A stretch of 64,000 nt of DNA from Chitinophaga eiseniae (GTDB taxonomy: Bacteria > Bacteroidota > Bacteroidia > Chitinophagales > Chitinophagaceae), in assembly GCF_900167135.1 (NCBI RefSeq), contig NZ_FUWZ01000005.1, forward strand, positions 381,003 through 445,002, given 5' to 3'. Positions 42,765 to 52,400 of the stretch are shown piece by piece. The notes below the pieces were generated by a model, which saw only the letters and a list, made by a program, of their open reading frames with translations, made no database searches and was not told the origin of the DNA. Numbering within the stretch: the stretch's first letter is position 1; the number at the start of each line of letters is the position of its first letter. Made by a program: the position numbers and the translations under genes.

Positions 42765-43118
42765 ATGGAATACCAACCAGGATTACACCTGTTAGCGACA
42801 TTGTATACCCAAAGGACCGATTTGTTATTGGAGAGTAGCCACTGGCGGGCATTTATCGATGCCCAGATCAAACACCACGGACTCACGGAAGTAGGTAGTA
42901 CGGTACATGACTTCCCCACCGGAGGCTATACGGCGGTCCACTGCCTGACAGAATCCCACATCTCCGTACATACGTGGCCGGAGTATGGTTTGTGTACCTG
43001 TGACGTGTTCCTCTCCAATTTCAGAAAAAACAATGATGCTATCACCACGGCTATCATGGAGGCATTGCAGCTCTTTTTCGGGGCCACGCGCCAGGAATCC
43101 CATTGTATCAGAAGATAG
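42765..43118 (+). CDS. speD: S-adenosylmethionine decarboxylase proenzyme (class 1B)
   Basis: 117 aa, the size of bacterial class 1B proenzymes. The self-cleavage site is Glu63-Ser64 in LTESHISVHTWPEYG; Ser64 becomes the pyruvoyl group. His69 and a Cys at 77 or 79 (GLCTCDVF) match catalytic residues. It makes decarboxylated AdoMet, the aminopropyl donor for spermidine. It opens a six-gene unit that includes an aminopropyltransferase, 15 bases before the DUF4178 gene. Confidence 0.93.
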   Translation: MEYQPGLHLLATLYTQRTDLLLESSHWRAFIDAQIKHHGLTEVGSTVHDFPTGGYTAVHCLTESHISVHTWPEYGLCTCDVFLSNFRKNNDAITTAIMEALQLFFGATRQESHCIRR

Positions 43119-43133
43119 AATCCTTATACATTC

Positions 43134-44402
43134 ATGAGCGACCAGTTCCCTTCTTCCTTTAATTGTCCTACCTGCCAGCGACACCATCAGTTGTTTGACG
43201 TTGAAAAGACAGCGATGTACGTGTGCGGGAAGTGTCATGCCGTGATTGAAGCCGGCCCGCGCGGTCTTTTTACGGCTTATAAATTGCACAAACCCAAAGG
43301 GAAGCCGACATTACAGACATGGCAACGCGGCACGCTGAAAGGGCACGCCTATACGGTGATCGCCGTTGCAGAGCGGTACGAAGTGAATACGCCCTATAGC
43401 TGGTTTGAATATACCCTGCTGCGGGACAATGATCATCAACCCGCTTACTTGTCCAGCTACGATGGCCACTGGAATTTCCTGGAGCCCCTGCCGGCGAATG
43501 AGCTGCCGCAACCGGCCAGTAAAGGCGGCGCTACCGGTCTTACGGTGAAAGATCTTTTCTTTGAACGTTTCAGTGCTTATAAAGCTAACTACCGCTATGC
43601 TGAGGGAGAGTTTCACTGGCTCGACAATCTGAGCAAGTCGAAGCACTGCGAGGAGTTTATCCGGCCGCCGCAATTGCTGGCGGTAGAGAAAGAGGCCGAC
43701 TATCAGCAGCAAAAGGATTATTACCTGGGCACCTATATGCCGCAGGAAGAAATCAGCAAAACATTCCTGAAGGGTGGGTTCCTGCCGGCGCCGGTAGGCG
43801 TGGCGCCTGCACAGCCTGCGCGTTTTAACCTTGACCCGCAGCGTTTCCTGAAAGGCACGCTGGCATTCTGTATCCTCGCCCTGATTATTCAGACGATCTA
43901 TTCCTACAACAGCAAAAAGCTGCCGGTATTCGACGATAGGATCTATATGGATACCGCCAATGTCAGTAAACCGGTTATCTCGCCGTCCTTTAAACTGGAG
44001 GGAAAGACTTCCAACCTGGAGGTGCAGCTGGAAACAGATGTGGATAACAGCTGGTGCGAAGTGGAAGTTAACCTCGTCAACGAACAAACCGGGAAAGAAA
44101 CGGCTTTTGTGGTGGGCGCTGAATTCTATAGCGGCTTTTCAGAGGGGGAGTCCTGGAGCGAGGGCTCCCGGATGCAGAAAGAATTTGTGTGCAGCGTTCC
44201 CGAAGGCAACTATCATTTTGTGACCACGTTCAGCAAGGCCGACGACCGCCGGCCGGTGAACATCGGGCTTACCGCCTGGTGGGACGTGCCTTCCTGGTGG
44301 AATGCCGTGTTGTTGTCTGTGCTGATGACGATCATCGCTGTTATTGTATGGGCCATCCACCGGTCATTTGAAGCCCGCCGATGGGCCGGCAGTAATCTTT
44401 AA
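43134..44402 (+). CDS. zinc-ribbon / DUF4178 membrane protein
   Basis: 422 aa. An N-terminal zinc ribbon (CPTC at ~12 and CGKC at ~32) is followed by a DUF4178 beta domain (~50-180: LKGHAYTVIAVAERYEV..YSWFEYTLL..YLSSYDGHW). Membrane helix 1 lies at ~242-260. An extracytoplasmic beta-rich domain (~275-385: LEGKTSNLEVQLETDVDNSWCEVEV) comes next, then helix 2 (NAVLLSVLMTIIAVIVWAI, ~392-411). DUF4178 genes recur with speD, DUF350 and spermidine-synthase-like genes, as here. Function unknown; a membrane-stress or polyamine-linked role is inferred. Confidence 0.85.
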   Translation: MSDQFPSSFNCPTCQRHHQLFDVEKTAMYVCGKCHAVIEAGPRGLFTAYKLHKPKGKPTLQTWQRGTLKGHAYTVIAVAERYEVNTPYSWFEYTLLRDNDHQPAYLSSYDGHWNFLEPLPANELPQPASKGGATGLTVKDLFFERFSAYKANYRYAEGEFHWLDNLSKSKHCEEFIRPPQLLAVEKEADYQQQKDYYLGTYMPQEEISKTFLKGGFLPAPVGVAPAQPARFNLDPQRFLKGTLAFCILALIIQTIYSYNSKKLPVFDDRIYMDTANVSKPVISPSFKLEGKTSNLEVQLETDVDNSWCEVEVNLVNEQTGKETAFVVGAEFYSGFSEGESWSEGSRMQKEFVCSVPEGNYHFVTTFSKADDRRPVNIGLTAWWDVPSWWNAVLLSVLMTIIAVIVWAIHRSFEARRWAGSNL

Positions 44403-44413
44403 AATCGCCGCTA

Positions 44414-44620
44414 ATGAACGCTATTATCAATACTATAAAAGGACTGTGGCAGACAGACAGGCTGCTGATCTGCGTGTTTACCTTATTCCTGGCAGCGCTG
44501 CTGCTGAGTAACCACTACGGTTACCGTATCTGCAACTGTACCAGCACCGACAAATGGGAGCCCGGCGGAAGCCGCAACAGCCGGTCACATGGCGGTATTA
44601 ATCGTTTTCATCATAAATAA
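44414..44620 (+). CDS. small single-pass membrane protein in the polyamine operon
   Basis: 68 aa. A short cytoplasmic start (MNAIINTIKGLWQTDR), one membrane helix (LLICVFTLFLAALLLSNHYGY, ~17-37), then a polar tail with a CNC pair and His-rich end (GGINRFHHK). Tight spacing (11 bases before, 9 after) places it in the speD-DUF4178 operon. No family recognised. The CxC and His tail could bind metal. Confidence 0.7.
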   Translation: MNAIINTIKGLWQTDRLLICVFTLFLAALLLSNHYGYRICNCTSTDKWEPGGSRNSRSHGGINRFHHK

Positions 44621-44629
44621 CATCCTTTT

Positions 44630-44845
44630 ATGGAAGTATTGCAGTTTAAGTACATCCTCGCCTCTATTGTGTATTCTTTGCTGGGCGTAATTATTTTGAT
44701 CGTGGCCTTCTGGCTGGTAGACCGGATCACGCCGGAGAATACCTGGAAAGAAATTGTGCAGAACAAAAATGTTGCGCTGGCGATCGTGGTAGGGGCCTTT
44801 ATCATTGCGATGGGGCTTATTATCAGTTCAGCGATTCACGGTTAA
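44630..44845 (+). CDS. DUF350 membrane protein
   Basis: 71 aa with two membrane helices (~10-30 and ~48-68): YSLLGVIILIVAFWLVDRITP and NVALAIVVGAFIIAMGLIISSAI. This is one DUF350 unit; many family members carry two. DUF350 proteins are small inner-membrane proteins that recur beside DUF4178 and aminopropyltransferase genes, consistent with this operon. Function unknown. Confidence 0.85.
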   Translation: MEVLQFKYILASIVYSLLGVIILIVAFWLVDRITPENTWKEIVQNKNVALAIVVGAFIIAMGLIISSAIHG

Positions 44846-44859
44846 ATCATCAGGAGCGA

Positions 44860-46359
44860 GTGGAGGTATTATTACTTTTTTCAGTATTTGTCATCGCTAC
44901 CTGCGGCCTGATCTACGAGCTGGTAGCCGGGACGCTGGCGAGTTACCTGCTGGGGGATTCCGTGACGCAGTTTTCCACCATTATCGGTGTATACCTGTTT
45001 GCGATGGGGATAGGCGCGTGGTTATCGCGCTTTTTTAAGAAGGAATTGTTAAGCTGGTTTATTCAGCTGGAGATACTGGTAGGCTTTGTGGGCGGCATCA
45101 GTTCCGCGGCATTGTTCCTGTTGTTCGAACATGCGTTGTCTTTCCGGCTGGTGCTTTACCTGCTGGTAGGACTGACAGGTACGCTGGTAGGATTGGAACT
45201 GCCGTTGCTGATGAATATCCTGAAGAACCGGTACGAGTTCCGCGACCTGGTATCGAGGGTGTTTACCTTCGATTATATCGGGGCGTTGCTGGCGTCGATT
45301 GTGTTTCCCTTGCTCCTGGTGCCTCACCTGGGCCTTATCCGCACGTCCTGCTTCTTTGGCATTCTCAATGTGCTGGTGGCGCTGATCGTGCTGGTAAAAT
45401 TCCGGCAGGAGATCAAATGGGCGGCATACTTAAAGATAAAGGCAGTAGCGGTGATCGTTTGTCTGGCGGGTATCTTCTTCCAGGCGGACGCTATTATGAG
45501 TTTTGCGGAAGGCATGGCTTTCCGTGATCCGGTCATCTTTGCGCATACGTCGTCTTATCAGCGTATTGTATTGACCAGCGGGAAATCGGACCTGCGGTTG
45601 TATCTGAATGGCAACCTGCAGTTCAGTTCGTCCGACGAATACCGTTACCACGAAGCGTTGGTGCATCCGGTGATGATGTACAGCGGCCACCGTGAGCGGG
45701 TGCTGGTCCTCGGCGGCGGCGATGGCATGGCCGCCCGGGAGCTGTTGAAATACCCCGATGTGGAGCATATCACGCTGGTAGACCTGGATCCCGCCATGAC
45801 GCGGCTTTTTAAAGGCAATACGTTGCTGACGAAGCTCAATGCGCATTCCCTGCAGTCGCCTAAACTGTCTGTCGTCAATGCAGACGCTTTCCAGTGGATC
45901 AAAGAGAACAAAGATCCTTACGATGTGGTGATCATCGATTTTCCCGATCCTGGTAACTATGCCGTAGGGAAATTATATACCACCGCTTTTTACCGCCATC
46001 TGCGGCGTTCACTGAACGAAAACAGCGTGGTGGTGGTACAGTCTACCTCTCCTTATGTGGCTCCCCGCGCTTTCTGGTGTGTGGACACCACCCTGCGGGC
46101 TTGCGGCTATCAGACGATACCCTATCATACATATGTGCCGTCTTTCGGAGAGTGGGGATATGTGATGGCTTCGCCTGGCGCACTGCATCAGCAACAGGAC
46201 CATGTGCCGGAAGGGCTGCGTTATTTCGCTGCGGGCGTATTCCCTCAGATGCGGCTGTTTACAGCGGATATGGATAAAAGGGACGTACGTCCCAATCAAT
46301 TGAATAACCAGGTATTGGTGCAATATTTTGAAGATGAATGGGGAAGATACCAGGAGTAA
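44860..46359 (+). CDS. speE: membrane-embedded polyamine aminopropyltransferase (spermidine synthase-like)
   Basis: 499 aa from a GTG start at 44860, preceded by AGGAG. The N-terminal half (~1-205) has seven membrane helices (LLLFSVFVIATCGLIYELVAG to ..AVAVIVCLAGIFFQAD). The second half is a spermidine synthase fold with LVLGGGDGMAARELL (AdoMet-binding, ~282), ITLVDLDPAM, and IIDFPDPG (catalytic Asp, ~355). It should transfer aminopropyl from decarboxylated AdoMet to an amine at the membrane. It clusters with speD. The symbol is by homology; the exact acceptor is unknown. Confidence 0.88.
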   Translation: MEVLLLFSVFVIATCGLIYELVAGTLASYLLGDSVTQFSTIIGVYLFAMGIGAWLSRFFKKELLSWFIQLEILVGFVGGISSAALFLLFEHALSFRLVLYLLVGLTGTLVGLELPLLMNILKNRYEFRDLVSRVFTFDYIGALLASIVFPLLLVPHLGLIRTSCFFGILNVLVALIVLVKFRQEIKWAAYLKIKAVAVIVCLAGIFFQADAIMSFAEGMAFRDPVIFAHTSSYQRIVLTSGKSDLRLYLNGNLQFSSSDEYRYHEALVHPVMMYSGHRERVLVLGGGDGMAARELLKYPDVEHITLVDLDPAMTRLFKGNTLLTKLNAHSLQSPKLSVVNADAFQWIKENKDPYDVVIIDFPDPGNYAVGKLYTTAFYRHLRRSLNENSVVVVQSTSPYVAPRAFWCVDTTLRACGYQTIPYHTYVPSFGEWGYVMASPGALHQQQDHVPEGLRYFAAGVFPQMRLFTADMDKRDVRPNQLNNQVLVQYFEDEWGRYQE

Positions 46360-47971
46360 ACCACTGAGCAGAAAAGATTTTCTGCGGTATATGGCGCTGG
46401 TCGCGGGGGGAACGGTGACCCTCGGCCAGTACCTGGCGTGTGCCGGTAAAACAGACAGGTACGCCCATATCACGGGTAAAATAAACGGTGCGTCTGCCGC
46501 GGTGGGACACCGTTTGCGGGAGGGCGGTTTCCCTGAACCTGTCGTTGTTGGCCATACGAATACAGTGATTGCCGGCAGCGGTGTGGCCGGACTCACAGCT
46601 GCACGTAAACTGCGGCAGCACAATATTCCATTCAAAGTACTGGAACTGGAACCCCGGGTGGGCGGCAATGCCGGCTGGGGAGAGAACAACTATTCCCCTT
46701 ATCCGCTCGGTGCGCATTATCTCCCGCTGCCCAACCTGGATAACAAACCCCTGCTGGCATTACTGGAAGAAGCAGGTATCCTCACCGGCTATGATCCTGC
46801 CGGGGTGCCGGTGTATAATGAAACGGACCTTTGTTTCGATCCGGAAGAGCGGTTGTTTATTCACAACCGGTGGCAGGAAGGGTTGGTACCACAGCTGGGC
46901 ATTTCCGGCGCTACGGCCGCAGAAATCCGGCGTTTTCTCGCCGAGATGGAGCATTTGCGCTGGGCGAAAGGCGTTGATCAGCGGTTTGCTTTCGATATCC
47001 CTGTCGCCTTCAGCTCCACGGACCCGCAATTCACCGCGCTCGATCAGCTCACCATGAAAGCCTGGATGCAGCAGCGGGGGTATGTCTCCGAAGAGTTGAC
47101 CTGGTATATCGACTATTGTTGCCGGGACGATTATGGCGCTGCTGCCGATGTTGTCAGCGCCTGGGCCGGCATTCACTATTTTGCCGGCCGTAAAGGCCGG
47201 GCGGCAAACGCGGAATCGTCGCAGGTGCTGACCTGGCCTCAAGGCAATGGGCGGCTGATCCAACATCTGCTGCAGTTCAGTGAAGACGCGTTGTTGTCCA
47301 ACAGCCTGGTGTACCGGGTAACACCTGTCGGTGACAAGGTACACGTGGATTATTTTGATGTAAAAGAACACCGGACCAAACGTATTATCGCAGACCATTG
47401 TATCCTGGCCATTCCCCGGTTCGTTGCGCATCGTTTGCTGCCGGACATGGCGCCTGCCAGCGGTTTCGTATATTCTCCCTGGTTAGTGGCCAATGTTACG
47501 CTGGATGAAGTGCCATCGTCCAGTGGTTATCCGCTTAGCTGGGATAACGTGGTGTATAAGGGACGTTCGCTGGGGTATGTCAATGCGCAGCAACAGACGT
47601 TGTCTGCAGTGGCTCCCCAAAAGCGGGTCATCACCTGGTATCTGCCACTGGACCACCTGGAGCCGGTTGCTTCCCGGCAATATGCGCTTGCTCTGGACCA
47701 TGCCCACTGGGTGAAACTGATCACGGATGAACTGGAGGTGGCGCACAGAGGCATCCACCGGTTGATCCGCCAGATAGACATACAGGTATGGGGACATGGC
47801 ATGATAAGGCCTTATCCGGGTTTTATCAGTGGCCATGCGCTGAAAGAAACGCTTCAAAGTTCCTGCCCGAACATATTTACCGCACATGCTGACCTCAGCG
47901 GGGTTTCTATTTTTGAAGAAGCTTTTTATCATGGCAATAAGGCTGCGGAAGCTGTGCTGGCGCGTTGCTGA
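46334..47971 (+). CDS. exported FAD-dependent amine oxidase
   Basis: 545 aa from the ATG at 46334 (an in-frame TTG at 46328 is less likely). Tat-like leader SRKDFLRYMALVAGG with a Lys in place of the second Arg, followed by a lipobox (YLAC), so probably a lipoprotein. FAD-binding AGSGVAGLTAARKL at ~78 and VLELEPRVGGNAGWG follow the amine-oxidase pattern; the C-terminus has SGVSIFEEAFYHGNKAAE. It overlaps the aminopropyltransferase gene by 26 bases. It probably oxidises a product of this operon. Confidence 0.85.
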   Translation: MNGEDTRSKPLSRKDFLRYMALVAGGTVTLGQYLACAGKTDRYAHITGKINGASAAVGHRLREGGFPEPVVVGHTNTVIAGSGVAGLTAARKLRQHNIPFKVLELEPRVGGNAGWGENNYSPYPLGAHYLPLPNLDNKPLLALLEEAGILTGYDPAGVPVYNETDLCFDPEERLFIHNRWQEGLVPQLGISGATAAEIRRFLAEMEHLRWAKGVDQRFAFDIPVAFSSTDPQFTALDQLTMKAWMQQRGYVSEELTWYIDYCCRDDYGAAADVVSAWAGIHYFAGRKGRAANAESSQVLTWPQGNGRLIQHLLQFSEDALLSNSLVYRVTPVGDKVHVDYFDVKEHRTKRIIADHCILAIPRFVAHRLLPDMAPASGFVYSPWLVANVTLDEVPSSSGYPLSWDNVVYKGRSLGYVNAQQQTLSAVAPQKRVITWYLPLDHLEPVASRQYALALDHAHWVKLITDELEVAHRGIHRLIRQIDIQVWGHGMIRPYPGFISGHALKETLQSSCPNIFTAHADLSGVSIFEEAFYHGNKAAEAVLARC

Positions 47972-47975
47972 ACAA

Positions 47976-48010
47976 TAAAAAGCCCCGGAAAGCAGGTTGC
48001 TTCCCGGGGC
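47976..48010. terminator. terminator between the polyamine and RND operons
   Basis: GCCCCGGAAAGC (47982-47993) pairs with GCTTCCCGGGGC (47999-48010), one mismatch. AAAAA at 47976-47980 gives a U-run on the minus strand, so it best terminates the RND operon; it may also stop the convergent plus-strand operon. Confidence 0.8.
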
Positions 48011-48033
48011 GTCATAGGTGTACAGATAAATAC

Positions 48034-49461
48034 TTAGTTCCAACCGCCGCCGAGCGCCTGATAAATATTCACCATCGCATTCAGCTGTTGTTTTTTGGTT
48101 TCGATGAGTTCAAATTTTGACTCGAGTGCATCGCGTTGTGTCATCAGCACCTCCATGTAGTCGGCCCGTGCAGATTTGAACAGGTCGTTGGAGATATTGA
48201 TAGACTGTGTGAGTGCGGCTACCTGCCTGGATTTCAGGTCGTAGCTTTTCTCCAGGTTGTTAATTTTTGCCAGCTGGTTAGCTACTTCCACGTACGCGTT
48301 TAAGATAGTGCGCTCGTAGTTGTAGACCGCCTGTAACTGTTTGGCATTGGCACTGTAGTAAGTGGCTTTTATCGCGTTCCTGTTGACCAGTGGAGCTACC
48401 AGTTCCCCGGCCACGGAGTACAGCATGGATTCCGGTGTCCGCAGCAGGTACCCCGGATTGAAGGCGTTGTACCCGAAAGCGGCAGAGATGCCCAGTGATG
48501 GATAGAACTGTGCTTTGGCGACTTTGATATCCAGCTGTGCCGCTGCCAGCGCCAGTTCTGCCTGTTTGATATCAGGACGGTTGGCCAGCAGTTGAGAGGG
48601 CAGCCCGGCATGGATAGCCGCAGGTACCAGTTCATCGAAATGCTGTCCATCTCTTGGGATAGGCTGCGGATACCTTGCCAGCAGGAAGTTGATCCTGTTT
48701 TCCGTTTCGGTGATTTTCTGCCGGATGTCGTATTGCAGGCTTTGGGTTTTCAGTACTTCCGCTTCAAATTTACGTACGGCCAGTTCCGTTACCCGGGTAG
48801 CTTCTTTCTCCAGCTTTACGATATCGAGGGCGTTCTGCTGTATCTCCATGTTCTTTGTCACGATCTCCAGCTGGTTGTCCAGCGCCAGCAGTTCATAGTA
48901 GGAGTTCGCTACTTCCGCCACGAGGTTGGTGATGACGAAGTTCCGTCCTTCCACGGTAGAGAGGTAGCGGGCTACGGCTGCTTTTTTGGCGTTGTGCAGT
49001 TTATGCCAGATATCTACTTCCCAGTTGGCGTATACCCCTAACAGGTAGTCGGGCAGCGGGTCGGGCATTTCTTTCCCCGGTTTGATTTCCGTATTTTCTT
49101 CCAGTGCGCCGATATTGGTATAGCGGCCTACCTTGTCCAGCCCTGCGCCGGCCCTCAGTCCTACAGAAGGCAGGTATTCCCCTTTTTTAGCCCTCACTTC
49201 GTTGCGGGCGATGGCTATCTCCTGTAAGGTGATATTCAGTTCCTGGTTGTTCTTCAGCGCTGTGTCGATCAGGGCGGCCAGATGCGGGTCTGTAAAATAT
49301 TCCTTCCACTTTATCTGTGCCGTGTTGACGCTGTCCTGCGAGTTATTGTAACTGGCGGGTGTTTCTTTGCTGGCTGTCTTTCCCGTCAGCTCCGGCACTT
49401 TACAGGCCGCATAGGTGAGGGAAAGACAGATGATTCCTATATATGATTTTTTTCCTGGCAT
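48034..49461 (-). CDS. RND efflux outer-membrane lipoprotein (NodT family)
   Basis: 475 aa. SPII signal MPGKKSYIGIICLSLTYAAC. TolC-like fold with two repeats: KWEVDIWHKLHNAKKA (the xWExDxxG/W-like motif) at ~150, helical hairpins with LLANRPDIKQAELALAAAQ (~295, the family-typical LLxxRPD-I-xA-E) and a C-terminal QALGGGWN end. It forms the outer-membrane channel of the tripartite pump. It is the last gene, 5 bases after the inner-membrane pump gene. Confidence 0.93.
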   Translation of the reverse strand: MPGKKSYIGIICLSLTYAACKVPELTGKTASKETPASYNNSQDSVNTAQIKWKEYFTDPHLAALIDTALKNNQELNITLQEIAIARNEVRAKKGEYLPSVGLRAGAGLDKVGRYTNIGALEENTEIKPGKEMPDPLPDYLLGVYANWEVDIWHKLHNAKKAAVARYLSTVEGRNFVITNLVAEVANSYYELLALDNQLEIVTKNMEIQQNALDIVKLEKEATRVTELAVRKFEAEVLKTQSLQYDIRQKITETENRINFLLARYPQPIPRDGQHFDELVPAAIHAGLPSQLLANRPDIKQAELALAAAQLDIKVAKAQFYPSLGISAAFGYNAFNPGYLLRTPESMLYSVAGELVAPLVNRNAIKATYYSANAKQLQAVYNYERTILNAYVEVANQLAKINNLEKSYDLKSRQVAALTQSINISNDLFKSARADYMEVLMTQRDALESKFELIETKKQQLNAMVNIYQALGGGWN

Positions 49462-49466
49462 GATGA

Positions 49467-52400
49467 TCAGTTTCTTGAGTTAAAGCTGTCTTCTTCCATG
49501 ATGATGATTTTGCGTTCGGTCAGCGGTTTCTCATCTTCATCTTTGATCAGCTTGCGTTTGGCGGCGATGGAGCCGAATATGTAATACAGTCCCGGGATGA
49601 GGATGACGCCGAAGATGGTGCCTATCAGCATACCGCCGAGTGAGGAGGCGCCGATGGTACGGTTGCCGATTGCGCCCGGACCGGTAGCGAAGATCAGCGG
49701 GATCAGGCCGGCGATAAACGCGAGGGAGGTCATGAGGATCGGGCGGAAACGGGTTTTGGCGCCTTCGATGGCGGCATCGAATACGGGTACGCCTGAACGG
49801 TGTTTCTGCGCGGCGAATTCCACGATCAGTACGGCGTTTTTACCGAGGAGGCCCACCAGCATGATCAGGCCCACCTGTGCGTAGATATCGTTGGACAGGC
49901 CCATGAGTTTGATCAGCATAAAGGAGCCGAACACGCCGGCCGGCAGGGAGAGCACTACCGCCAGCGGCAGTACGAAGCTTTCATACTGTGCCGCGAGGAT
50001 CAGGTATACGAAGAAAAGTACGATCAGGAAGATGTACAGGGCTTCGTTGCCGCGGCCTGCTTCGTCTTTGGACAGGCCTTCCCAGTCGATGCCATAACCA
50101 TGTGGTAGTGTTTTGGCGGCCACTTCCTGGATGATTTTGATGGCTTCGCCGCTGCTGTAGCCTGCTGCGGGCTCTCCGCGGATAGCGGAAGAGTTGTACA
50201 TATTGTACCGGGTGATTTCATTGAGGCCGTGTGTTTTTTTGATGCTCATGAAAGCGGAGTAGGGCACCATTTCATCGCGGTTGTTTTTTACGTAGAGCTT
50301 CATCAGGTCGTCCGGCAGCCTGCGGTATTCGGGCGCGGCCTGTACATATACTTTCAGGAAGTTGCCGAAGCGGATGAAGCCCAGTTCGTAGGTACTGCCG
50401 ATGAGGATGGAGAGGTTGTCCATGGCTTTACCGATGGAGACGCCTTTTTGCATGGCCGCCTGGTTGTCTATCTGCAGTTCGTATTGCGGATAGTTGGCGC
50501 TGTAGAAGGTGAACAGGCCGGTCAGCTCTTTGCGTTGTTTCAGTGCGGCCATAAATTCATCGTTGACTTTCTCCATCTCTTTATAATCATCGCTGTTGGT
50601 TTTATCCAGCAGGCGGAGGGAGAAGCCACCGGCGGCGCCATAGCCTGGTACGGCGGGGGGGCCGAAGAATTCGATGGTGGCGCCGGGTATCTCTTTACAT
50701 TTTTCTTCCAGTTCGGCGATGATCTGGTTGACGGAATGTTTCCTTTCAGACCAGCCTTTGAGGTTGATCAGGCAGGTGCCGGCGTTGGAGCCGCGGCCTT
50801 CCGTGAGCACTTCATAACCTGCCAGTGCGGAAACGGACTGTATGCCTTCCACGTGTTCGGCGATCTCCTGTACTTTTTTGGCGAGGTCGTTGGTGCGTTC
50901 CAGTGTGGAGCCGGGGGGCGTCTGGATGATGGCGTAGATCATGCCCTGGTCTTCGCTGGGGATGAATCCGGAGGGCAGTACCTGGCTTACGCCGAAGATG
51001 CCGGCGCCGAAGGCCAGCAGAATGCCGAAGGTGATCACCCTGCGGTTGACGATTTTTTCCATCAGGCGGGTGTAGCGGCCGGTGAGTTTTTCAAAGCCGT
51101 TATTGAACGCGTCGAGGAAAAATTGTATGGGTGTTTTCTTCTTAGGCTGGCCGTGGTTGTTTTTCAGCAGGATGGCGCAGAGCACGGGCGTGAGCGTGAG
51201 GGCTACTACGCCGGAGAGTACGATGGACGTCGCCATGGTGATGGCGAACTGCCGGTAGAAGATGCCTACGGGGCCGGGCATGAACGACACCGGGATAAAT
51301 ACCGCCGCCATTACAAAGGTGATGGCCACGATGGCGCCGCTGATCTCATGCAGTACTTTTTTGGTGGCTGCATAAGGGGAGAGGTGTTCTTCTTCCATTT
51401 TAGCGTGCACCGCTTCTATCACCACAATGGCGTTGTCTACCACGATACCGATGGCCAGTACCAGGGCAAACAGGGTGATGAGGTTGATGGTGAGGCCGAA
51501 GACCTGCATAAAGAAGAAGGCGCCCACCAGCGATACGGGTACCGCGAGGGTGGGGATGAGCGTAGAGCGCCAGTCGCCCAGGAAGAGGAATACCACTACC
51601 GCCACCAGCACGAAGGCTTCGCCGAGGGTGTGGATCACTTTTTCGATGGACGCGTCAAGGAAGGTGGATACGTCGTAGCTGATTTCGTAGTCCATGCCGG
51701 GCGGGAAATCGGCTTTCATTTCCTGCAGTTTGGCTTTTACTTCCTTGATAACGTCGCTGGCGTTGCTGCCGTAGGTTTGTTTCAGTACAATGGCCGAAGA
51801 CGGGTGGTTGTTCAGATTGGAATAGATATCATAGAATTCGCTGCCCAGTTCTACGTCTGCGATGTCTTTGAGGCGCAGGATCTCACCGTTGGCGTTGGCG
51901 CGGATGATGACATCTTTATATTGTTCGGGCTGATTATACCGTCCCTGGTAGGTGAGCACATATTCGAGGGCTTCAGAGCGTTTGCCGTCGCTGCGACCGA
52001 GGCGGCCGGGGGAGCCGATGATGCTCTGGCTGCCAAGGGCCTCCATCACTTCGTCGGTGGATACGTTGTAGGCGCGCATCCTGTCGGGTTTCAACCAGAT
52101 ACGCATAGCATACTGGCGGCTGCCGAGGATCTGGGCGCTACCGATACCTTTTACCCTGCTCAGTTCGCGGAGGATGTTTACGTTGGAGTAGTTATACAGG
52201 AAATTCTCGTCCGCTTTGGGGTCTTTACTGTATACGTTCACATACATCAGCATGTTGGGCTGTAGGATGTTTACCACGATACCTTCGCGTTGTACCAGTT
52301 CAGGGAGACGGTTGGTCACCTGTTCGATACGGTTTTTTACGTTGACCACGGCCTGATTGGGATCGGTGCCCAGGTCAAAGACCACTTGTATATTGGCTTC

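Noticed and set aside
50229..52265. 678-aa frame antisense to the RND pump gene
   Set aside because: The RND pump on the other strand is certain; the long antisense frame follows from its codon bias and has no recognisable domain.
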